10,492 nt of DNA from the NCBI GenBank assembly GCA_045541305.1, contig JAZQIV010000150.1, positions 1-10,492 of the forward strand. Direction: 5' to 3'. The stretch is from RGIG3009 sp045541305 (lineage in GTDB: Bacteria > Bacillota > Clostridia > Oscillospirales > Acutalibacteraceae). This document shows, piece after piece, positions 4,984-10,492 of the stretch (positions are counted from its first letter, which is position 1; each line of letters begins with the position of its first letter). The notes under the pieces are model-generated. The model had not been told where the DNA came from. It did no database searches and worked only from the letters and a program-made list of their open reading frames with translations. The translations under genes were made by a program, and so were the position numbers.

Positions 4984-5060
4984 TGGTGGCTGTAACTGGA
5001 TTCGAACCGGTGACACCGCGGGTATGAACCGCGTGCTCTAGCCAACTGAGCTATACAGCC
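4984..5060 (-). tRNA. tRNA-Met(CAU), probably elongator
   Basis: The acceptor stem GGCTGTA/TACAGCC is followed by discriminator A and an encoded CCA (4986-4984). The anticodon stem CGCGG/CCGCG encloses TTCATAC with anticodon CAT. The 5' end pairs fully, so this is not the initiator tRNA, which has an unpaired first base. The anticodon loop and stem fit elongator Met better than the lysidine-modified Ile(CAU) tRNA, but that alternative is not completely excluded. It is the first gene of the tRNA operon. Length is 77 nt. Confidence 0.92.
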
Positions 5061-5092
5061 ATATCTGCACCCCTCTTAAGGGGACGCAGACT

Positions 5093-5122
5093 ATTATATA
5101 GTATGTCCCTATTGTTTGTCAA
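5093..5122 (-). promoter_or_regulatory. Promoter and leader of the Met-Glu-Val tRNA operon
   Basis: A perfect TTGACA (5122-5117) and a perfect TATAAT (5098-5093) are separated by 18 bases. The short leader carries a stem with TCTGC/GCAGA (5090-5086, 5068-5064) and CCCC/GGGG arms just before the tRNA-Met 5' end. This is plausibly a processing structure. The promoter lies only 27 bases after the rnfB stop codon. Confidence 0.85.
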
Positions 5123-5148
5123 GCCTGTTTTTTAAAAAAGAATAATTT

Positions 5149-5946
5149 TTAATTAGCAGGCCGAAATAGGGTGATACAATGCATTGGGCACGCCTCGGAG
5201 CACTTGCCGCAACCAATGCATTTTTCGGGGTCGATCGTTGCCAAACAGTTGACGACCTGCACCGCATCGTGCTCACACACTTTGGCACATTTGCCGCAGC
5301 CGATACAGCCCACCTTGCACGCCGCACGTGTTTTGGCGCCCTTATCGTGGTTGGAGCAACGCACAACACCGCGCGTGTGACCCGGCATCATTTCAATGAG
5401 ACCTTTCGGGCAGGCGCTCACACATTTGGTGCATCCGCGGCACAGCGAGGCATCCACCCGCGCCAAGCCGTTTTCCACCTTAACAGCACCGTATTCACAG
5501 ACCGCCACACAGTCACCGTAACCCAGGCAGCCGTAGTTGCACAACCAGTTGCCGCCGTAAAACTGGGTAGCCGCGCGGCAGGATTGTAACCCGTGATATT
5601 CCAGCTTACGCTCGGTAAAATCTTCACACCCACCGCAGCGCACCAGCGCCGTCAAACGAGCAACCTCGCCCGAAATGCCCAGCAATTCGCCGGTCGCTTT
5701 GGCAACCGCCTCGCCGCCGGGCGAGCACAAACCAACCTTGGCACCGTGGTTTGCCATGGCATCTGCATAACCGGCACAGCCGGAAAAGCCGCATGCGCCA
5801 CAGTTTGCGCCGGGCAACAGCTCGCACAGCGCCTCGGCCTTTTCATCCTTCGGCACCGCCATCAGAATGGAAGCGACCGCCAAAATCAACCCGGCAATCA
5901 AGCCCAAACCGGCCAGGAGCAGAACCGCTAACAGAATGGAATTCAT
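5149..5946 (-). CDS. rnfB: Rnf electron transport complex subunit B
   Basis: RnfB is the iron-sulfur subunit that receives electrons from ferredoxin and passes them to the Rnf membrane core. The 265-residue product starts with one membrane anchor (about residues 5-30). A [4Fe-4S] domain follows with C49, C52, C57 and C74 (C-x2-C-x4-C-x16-C). Then come four ferredoxin-type cysteine groups: C136/140/146/150, C169/172/175/179, C214/217/220/224 and C243/246/249/253. The extra cysteines C104, C107, C123, C197, C210, C234 and C257 may complete or exchange clusters. The doubled ferredoxin region is typical of clostridial RnfB and longer than the proteobacterial form. The AGGAGG of rnfB overlaps the rnfA stop, and the gap between the genes is 15 bases. 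It is the last rnf gene. Confidence 0.95.
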   Translation of the reverse strand: MNSILLAVLLLAGLGLIAGLILAVASILMAVPKDEKAEALCELLPGANCGACGFSGCAGYADAMANHGAKVGLCSPGGEAVAKATGELLGISGEVARLTALVRCGGCEDFTERKLEYHGLQSCRAATQFYGGNWLCNYGCLGYGDCVAVCEYGAVKVENGLARVDASLCRGCTKCVSACPKGLIEMMPGHTRGVVRCSNHDKGAKTRAACKVGCIGCGKCAKVCEHDAVQVVNCLATIDPEKCIGCGKCSEACPMHCITLFRPAN

Positions 5947-5961
5947 AAACGCCGCCCCTCC

Positions 5962-6549
5962 TTACAAACCAAATAAGCCTTGAAAGCCAAGGAACGAAAC
6001 CGACACAATGGAAGCCGCCACCAGTGTGATCGGCAATCCTTTTAACGATTCGGGAATCTCCGCACTCTCCAATCGCTCACGCACGCCGGCAAACATCACC
6101 ATTGCGAGTAAGAAACCCAACCCCGCGCCCAGCGCATTCGTGAGCGACTGTAGGAAGTTATACCCGCTGTCAATGTTCAGAATGGTCACGCCCAGCACCG
6201 CACAGTTGGTCGTAATCAGCGGCAGGTAAATACCCAGCGATTGATACAGCGGCGGGATAAACCGTTTGAGCACGATCTCCACCAGCTGTACCAACGCCGC
6301 GATAATCAGAATAAACACAATGGTCTGCAAATATTCCAATCCGTTGGGAACAAGCAGATACGTGTAAATCGGGTGAGTCGCAGCGGTCGCCATCAGCATA
6401 ACAAAGATAACCGCCACCGACATACCCACGGCGGAATTAAGCTTTTTCGAAACACCCAGGAACGGGCAGATACCCAAAAACTGCGACAACACGAAGTTGT
6501 TCACCAGCAAACCACCGATCAAGATCGCAAAAAAGCCGGTATTACTCAT
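5962..6549 (-). CDS. rnfA: Rnf electron transport complex subunit A
   Basis: RnfA is an integral membrane subunit that pairs with RnfE to form the antiparallel core of the complex. In solved Rnf/Nqr structures this core holds an iron-sulfur centre between the subunits. The 195-residue product has six hydrophobic segments. Two conserved cysteine motifs are visible: ICPFLGVS (C28) and TTNCAVLGV (C116). These are the expected cluster ligands together with the matching pair in RnfE. Length fits the family (about 190-200). The start ATG overlaps the end of rnfE by eight bases (ATGAGTAA), which implies translational coupling. Purine-rich GGAGAGGGGG lies upstream inside rnfE. Confidence 0.96.
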   Translation of the reverse strand: MSNTGFFAILIGGLLVNNFVLSQFLGICPFLGVSKKLNSAVGMSVAVIFVMLMATAATHPIYTYLLVPNGLEYLQTIVFILIIAALVQLVEIVLKRFIPPLYQSLGIYLPLITTNCAVLGVTILNIDSGYNFLQSLTNALGAGLGFLLAMVMFAGVRERLESAEIPESLKGLPITLVAASIVSVSFLGFQGLFGL

Positions 6550-7231
6550 GGCATGCCGCCCCCTCTCCGTGGCAGCTGCCCGCCATCGGGCAAGCCGCGC
6601 AAACCGTTTCGGTGAGCTCCTTGCGGGTATCCTTGTGTTCCAGCTTCGTGGACAATTGATTGGTCAACCAGATCAACATACCAAACACAAAGAATCCGCC
6701 GGCAGGCAGCACGAAAATGGTGATCGGCGGCAACAGACCGCCCTCCGGCCACCCGAACAACGTGCCGTTGCCCAAAAATTCGCGGATACCGCCCATGATC
6801 ACAAGCGCCGCCGTAAAGCCGGCACCCATGCCAAGACCATCCAGTGCCGAAAGCCCCACCGAGTTTTTACCCGCAAAGGCTTCCGCACGTCCCAGAATAA
6901 TACAGTTAACCACAATGAGCGGCAGATAAATACCCAGCGACCGATCAATCGCCGGCAAATACGCCTTCACCAGCATCTGCACGATGGTGGTAAAGCCCGC
7001 AATCACCACAATGTACGCCGGCAAGCGCACCTTGCCGGGAATCAGCTTGCGCAACAACGAAATCACGATATTGGAACAAATCAACACAAAGGAAGCCGCA
7101 GCACCCATACCAAGGCCGTTGAGCGCCGCCGTTGTGACGGCAAGCGTCGGGCAAGTACCCAGCACCAGCCGTAACACCGGGTTTTCCTTAACCAAGCCCT
7201 TGGAAAACGTTTGCCAGTACTTATTTGCCAT
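6542..7231 (-). CDS. rnfE: Rnf electron transport complex subunit E, with Cys-rich C-terminal tail
   Basis: RnfE is the membrane partner of RnfA. The 229-residue product has six membrane segments and the paired motifs LGTCPTLAV (C27) and VVNCIILGR (C110), the expected ligands of the shared iron-sulfur centre. After the last membrane segment a hydrophilic extension begins near residue 196. It ends in a cluster with C211, C214, C220 and C227 plus H221 and H228 (CAAC, SCH, ACH). Typical RnfE proteins end near residue 200. The start at ATG 7231 is chosen because AAGGAGG (7246-7240) lies eight bases upstream. A GTG at 7240 is inside that ribosome binding site. It overlaps rnfG by 11 bases and rnfA by eight. 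Confidence 0.95.
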   Translation of the reverse strand: MANKYWQTFSKGLVKENPVLRLVLGTCPTLAVTTAALNGLGMGAAASFVLICSNIVISLLRKLIPGKVRLPAYIVVIAGFTTIVQMLVKAYLPAIDRSLGIYLPLIVVNCIILGRAEAFAGKNSVGLSALDGLGMGAGFTAALVIMGGIREFLGNGTLFGWPEGGLLPPITIFVLPAGGFFVFGMLIWLTNQLSTKLEHKDTRKELTETVCAACPMAGSCHGEGAACHE

Positions 7232-7775
7232 TGCCGTCACCTCCTTGAATCGCTTGATAAGCGGCGATCGCCTTGTTCACCGCATCGCAGATACCTTTGG
7301 ACGTTTTGGTCGCCTGTGAAACAGCATCCACATCGGCATTCACCGTCAGCTTTTCAGCTTTCTTATCCATAAAAGCATCCAAATACCCTGCTTTTTTCAC
7401 CTTGTCCACGTAACCGGCGGTTTCGTTATCCTCGGTCACCTTCACGCCGGTGATCGCACCGTCTTTGGAAATGCCGGTCATCACCGTCAGCCCGGCGCTC
7501 TTGCCCACCGCCTGGGTGGTAAACACGTACCCGACCGGTTGATTGTTAGCGTAGGCGATATAATACACCTGCTGTGCATCCTCCATCTGAACGGCTTGTT
7601 TATCAAAACGGTCGGCCTCGATCACTTCTTGCCGCGCCGCGTTCTCCGCAAGCTCTGTTCTCTCGGCGATCACGCCCGCCGTTAGTGCATTGGTACCCGC
7701 CAACGCCGCGGTCACAGCCCCGGCGATCAGCATCAGCGCGAACGCCGAAATCAGGATTTCTTTCAAATTCTTCAT
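7221..7775 (-). CDS. rnfG: Rnf electron transport complex subunit G (covalent FMN subunit)
   Basis: RnfG is a single-span membrane protein with an external domain that carries covalently bound FMN and moves electrons within the Rnf complex. The 184-residue product has a membrane anchor (about residues 7-29) and an FMN-binding domain. ApbE attaches FMN to the threonine of a D-x-x-(S/T)-G-A-T motif. Here the equivalent is D150-A-V-S-Q-A-T156, keeping D, S, A and T but with Q154 in place of the usual glycine. The start overlaps the stop of rnfD by ATGA (four bases), so translation is probably coupled. Its own 3' end encodes GGDGNGK and doubles as the ribosome binding site of rnfE. Confidence 0.95.
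   Translation of the reverse strand: MKNLKEILISAFALMLIAGAVTAALAGTNALTAGVIAERTELAENAARQEVIEADRFDKQAVQMEDAQQVYYIAYANNQPVGYVFTTQAVGKSAGLTVMTGISKDGAITGVKVTEDNETAGYVDKVKKAGYLDAFMDKKAEKLTVNADVDAVSQATKTSKGICDAVNKAIAAYQAIQGGDGNGK
7240..7246 (-). promoter_or_regulatory. Ribosome binding site that fixes the rnfE start
   Basis: The full AAGGAGG on the minus strand (7246-7240) is embedded in the last codons of rnfG and sits eight bases before ATG 7231. This decides for that ATG against the in-frame GTG at 7240, which overlaps the ribosome binding site itself. Confidence 0.8.
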
Positions 7776-8722
7776 GACCGCACCGCCTTTCTTCCCTCAC
7801 CAAAGGGACGCGGACGCGTAAACCGCTCGATCAGCGGCGTCATAATATTCATAATCACAATCGCAAACGATACGCCTTCCGGCAACGAACCCGCCAACCG
7901 AATCAGTACCGTAATGCAACCGCAGCCGATGGCATAAACCACCTTACCCCATTTGTTGATCGGGCAAGTCGCATAGTCGGTCGCCATGAAGATCGCACCG
8001 ATCATCAAGCCACCCGACAGAATGTGCACCAGCGGATTTTCACCGCATAAGAACGCGAGCACAAACACGGTGCCCACGTAGATCACGGGAATGAGCGGGC
8101 TGATTACCTGGCGAATCACCAGATAAATGCCACCGATCACAAGCGCGATCACACACACCTCGCCCAAGCATCCGCCACGCAGTCCAAACAGCAACGACAA
8201 CGGATCAACCTGTGCCGCTGCATCCTCCGCCAGCAACGCCAGAGGCGTCGCTCCGGTAACGGCATCCACCTTGCCGGTCCACGCCAACGGATTGATCCAG
8301 TTGTTCATGGTATCCGGGAAGCTGCCCATGAGCACAATACGGCCCACCAAAGCGGGGTTGACAAAATTTTGCCCCAGCCCGCCAAACATTTGCTTGGCCA
8401 CCACGATCGCTACCACACTGCCAAATGCCGCCTGCCACAACGGGATAGTAGCGGGCAGATTGAACGCCAGCAGGAGTCCCGTAACCACGCAGGACAAATC
8501 GTTAATGGTTTGCGGGCGCTTCATCACTTTGCGGCTGAGATATTCCGCTGCCATTGCCGAAGCCACACAAACCGCTTCCACCGCCAGCGCACGGAATCCA
8601 AACAGCCACACCGAAGCGATGAGCGCGGGGATCAGCGCAATAATTACGTCGCGCATAATGTCACGCGTATTCATACCGCAATGCAAATGCGGCGAAGACG
8701 ATACCATTAAGGTTTTTTGCAT
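7772..8722 (-). CDS. rnfD: Rnf electron transport complex subunit D (covalent FMN membrane subunit)
   Basis: RnfD is the large membrane subunit thought to contribute most to the ion pathway. It carries covalently bound FMN. The 316-residue product has about nine or ten membrane segments. The conserved FGGLGQNFVNPALVGR segment (113-128) and the flavinylation motif D153-A-V-T-G-A-T159 are intact. The N-terminal MVSSSPHLHCGMNTRDIMRD stretch is also typical of RnfD/NqrB proteins. It follows rnfC after 15 bases containing the purine-rich GGGGGTGGGG. It overlaps rnfG by four bases. Confidence 0.96.
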   Translation of the reverse strand: MQKTLMVSSSPHLHCGMNTRDIMRDVIIALIPALIASVWLFGFRALAVEAVCVASAMAAEYLSRKVMKRPQTINDLSCVVTGLLLAFNLPATIPLWQAAFGSVVAIVVAKQMFGGLGQNFVNPALVGRIVLMGSFPDTMNNWINPLAWTGKVDAVTGATPLALLAEDAAAQVDPLSLLFGLRGGCLGEVCVIALVIGGIYLVIRQVISPLIPVIYVGTVFVLAFLCGENPLVHILSGGLMIGAIFMATDYATCPINKWGKVVYAIGCGCITVLIRLAGSLPEGVSFAIVIMNIMTPLIERFTRPRPFGEGRKAVRS

Positions 8723-8737
8723 GTTGACCCCACCCCC

Positions 8738-10060
8738 TTACTTTTTCGAACGCAACACATCTTTTGCCATGCGGATCGTCTGCACGATCGGGCGATGTGC
8801 CGGACAGGAAAACGAACAGCTGCCGCACTCCATACACGTCATAATACACAAGCGTTTCAGTTCATCGGTATTCCCCGCCGCATACGCTTTGGTAATCGCG
8901 GTCGGCATCAGATTCATCGGGCACGCATCCACGCAACGCCCGCAACGAATGCAGGTGGAAGCGGGAATATCCTGCGCATCCTCTTCCGCAAACGCCAGCA
9001 ACGCATTGTTTTGCTTGAGCACCGGCAATTCATCGTCCATCAGCGCAAGCCCCATCATCGGGCCGCCGAACAGCAATTTGCGCACCGGCTTTTTCAGCCC
9101 CACAAAGTTGATCACGTCCCGCACGGGAGTACCGATGACCACGCGCACGTTCATCGGGTTTTCCACCGCCGAACCGTCCACCGTCAAGCGCTTTTCCACA
9201 AGCGGCATGCCGGTTTTCAAATACCGTGACAGCACCGAAACCGAGGTAACGTTCATCACAATACAATGCACGTCTGCGGGCAACCCGCCGGTCGGCACGC
9301 GCCGCCCCGTACACGCGGCAATGAGCACCTTTTCCGCACCCTGCGGATACCGCGCGGGCAGCGGCTTGACCACCACACGCCGAGCGGGTGTGCTCACACT
9401 CGCCGCAATGCGGGAAAGCTCCGCGATCGCCGCAGGCTTGTTGCGCTCCACCGCAATGATCACCTGCTTTACGCCCAAAAATTCCATCACCGTTTGCACG
9501 CCCGACACAATATCCCACGAGTTTTCCATGCACTCGCGGTAGTCCGTCGTGATATACGGCTCACATTCGGCAGCGTTGATAATAATCGTGTCGATCTCTT
9601 CCAAATTCTTCGGATTCAGCTTCACGTGCATCGGGAATCCGGCACCGCCAAGTCCCACCAAACCGCACGCGCGCACCGCCGCAATAAAATCGTCAAACGT
9701 CTGGATAACCGGCGGCTTCACGCTTTCGTGCAGCCGACCCTCGCCGTCCGATTCGATCACCAGCGCCATGGTGGTGCGTCCACCCGGCATCAGCAATTCT
9801 TTGGTACCCACAACCTTGCCGGAAACGCCGCTGTGAATCGGTGCGGAAATGGCCGCTTCGCTATCCGCGACAACTTGTCCGACCTCCACCGTGTCGCCAA
9901 CCTTGACCGTCGGAATACACGGCGCACCCAGGTGCTGCTGCATTGGAATGATAATGGTGCTCGGCGCCGGCATCTGCACCGTTTCACATTCCGCCGTATG
10001 TTTACGGTGCGGCGGGTGAACGCCGCCACGCGTCTTGTGTATAAGGGTTGATATAGACAT
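8738..10060 (-). CDS. rnfC: Rnf electron transport complex subunit C
   Basis: RnfC is the peripheral subunit that exchanges electrons with NAD(H) through FMN. The 440-residue product begins with the typical GGVHPP segment (12-17). A lipoyl-like fold follows (about 40-90), then the nucleotide/FMN-binding GLVGLGGAGFP (133-143) with AECEPY (164-169). Near the C-terminus are two ferredoxin motifs, C370-x2-C373-x2-C376-x3-C380 and C409-x2-C412-x2-C415-x3-C419, for two [4Fe-4S] clusters. Length is typical of the short clostridial form without the long repeat tail seen in E. coli RsxC. The start ATG is preceded by AAAGGA, which overlaps the stop of the upstream gene. The gap is six bases. Confidence 0.97.
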   Translation of the reverse strand: MSISTLIHKTRGGVHPPHRKHTAECETVQMPAPSTIIIPMQQHLGAPCIPTVKVGDTVEVGQVVADSEAAISAPIHSGVSGKVVGTKELLMPGGRTTMALVIESDGEGRLHESVKPPVIQTFDDFIAAVRACGLVGLGGAGFPMHVKLNPKNLEEIDTIIINAAECEPYITTDYRECMENSWDIVSGVQTVMEFLGVKQVIIAVERNKPAAIAELSRIAASVSTPARRVVVKPLPARYPQGAEKVLIAACTGRRVPTGGLPADVHCIVMNVTSVSVLSRYLKTGMPLVEKRLTVDGSAVENPMNVRVVIGTPVRDVINFVGLKKPVRKLLFGGPMMGLALMDDELPVLKQNNALLAFAEEDAQDIPASTCIRCGRCVDACPMNLMPTAITKAYAAGNTDELKRLCIMTCMECGSCSFSCPAHRPIVQTIRMAKDVLRSKK

Positions 10061-10066
10061 TCTGTT

Positions 10067-10492
10067 TCATCCTTTCCGAAAGAATGGAGTTTTCTGTAAA
10101 TACGGATATACCACATTGAGGACCAGGCCGGTAAGCACACCCGCAGGGATCGCGAGCAGCACCAGAATCGGCGCATAATACACCATGGCCGAGCCCAGCA
10201 ACACGTACGCCGTGCACCATTGCCCCACATTGTGTGCCAATGCACCGATCACGCCAACACCGACAAAACTGAGCTTGTCCCTCCAAAGCAATCGGGCAAT
10301 GCTCATCATCACAAGCGACAACGCGCCACCGACCGCGCTCATCAAAAACGCCATCGGCCCGCGAAACAAAGCAAACGCCGCCTTGACCAGTACCACCCCG
10401 CCGGCACACGGAACCGACACCGCCTGCAGCGCCAACATCACCGTAATATTGGCAAGTCCCAATTTGGCCCCGGGGATCGGCAGCGGCGGCAG
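10067..10492 (-). CDS. Gx transporter / heptaprenyl diphosphate synthase component I-like membrane protein, 5' end outside the window
   Basis: The visible 141 residues run off the right edge without a start. They begin LPPLPIPGAKLGLANITVML and contain several membrane segments. The PGAKLGLANI motif is characteristic of the HepI-like/Gx transporter family (Pfam Hpre_diP_synt_I), proteins resembling ECF-transporter substrate-binding subunits. Their substrate is not firmly established, and the synthase-component name is historical. The gene ends six bases before rnfC and contributes the rnfC ribosome binding site, so it belongs to the rnf transcript. The frame contains an internal TTG at 10462, but the conserved motif lies upstream of it, so that is not the start. 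Confidence 0.85.
   Translation of the reverse strand: MPPLPIPGAKLGLANITVMLALQAVSVPCAGGVVLVKAAFALFRGPMAFLMSAVGGALSLVMMSIARLLWRDKLSFVGVGVIGALAHNVGQWCTAYVLLGSAMVYYAPILVLLAIPAGVLTGLVLNVVYPYLQKTPFFRKG

Noticed and set aside
7232..7240. GTG start for rnfE
   Set aside because: The GTG overlaps the AAGGAGG that serves the ATG at 7231, leaving no ribosome binding site for itself.
8127..9542. A 471-codon plus-strand open frame opposite rnfD and rnfC
   Set aside because: It lies antisense across two well-supported genes and its product has no recognisable domain. Long antisense frames are expected from codon bias in GC-rich genes.

Overview
The window looks like a chromosomal segment of an anaerobic, low-GC-lineage but moderately GC-rich Firmicute, most likely a gut-type Clostridia/Oscillospirales member. 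The basis is a clostridial-type Rnf operon (order rnfC-D-G-E-A-B, with an RnfB carrying several ferredoxin motifs), Bacillota-style AGGAGG ribosome binding sites, near-consensus sigma-A promoters and CCA-encoding tRNA genes. The species cannot be named from the sequence alone.

Left part (1-660): the last codons of a probable AraC-family regulator, then a strong promoter and tRNA-Ser(UGA). A 440-base gene-free stretch follows. It holds two terminator-like hairpins and two related structured modules, each combining a tRNA T-loop-like sequence with an A5/T5-flanked nested hairpin. I do not recognise these modules as a named element.

Middle part (545-4558): a histidine phosphatase (phosphoglycerate-mutase-like) gene, a small membrane protein with a zinc ribbon, and a convergent ComEA-like helix-hairpin-helix protein. 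A divergent promoter pair between the ComEA-like gene and a MATE-family transporter contains two copies of the palindrome TTGCAA. The MATE gene is followed by an AT-richer orphan gene with one membrane anchor, then a convergent TfoX N-terminal-domain protein.

tRNA block (4568-5122): a ladder of short hairpins (4568-4687), then a minus-strand tRNA operon Met(CAU)-Glu(UUC)-Val(CAC). The operon has its own TTGACA/TATAAT promoter, hairpins in its leader and spacers, and a strong terminator.

Right part (5149-10492, all minus strand): a tightly packed operon reading from the right edge. It starts with a Gx-transporter/HepI-like membrane protein (cut by the window), then rnfC, rnfD, rnfG, rnfE, rnfA and rnfB. 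Genes overlap by 4 to 11 bases or are separated by 6 to 15 bases. Rnf is a membrane complex that couples electron transfer between reduced ferredoxin and NAD+ to Na+ or H+ transport. RnfC is the NADH-side module, RnfB the ferredoxin-side iron-sulfur module, RnfG and RnfD carry covalent FMN, and RnfA/RnfE form the paired membrane core. The RnfE here has an unusual Cys/His-rich C-terminal tail, and the RnfG flavinylation motif reads SQAT instead of SGAT. No clear terminator separates rnfB from the downstream tRNA operon.
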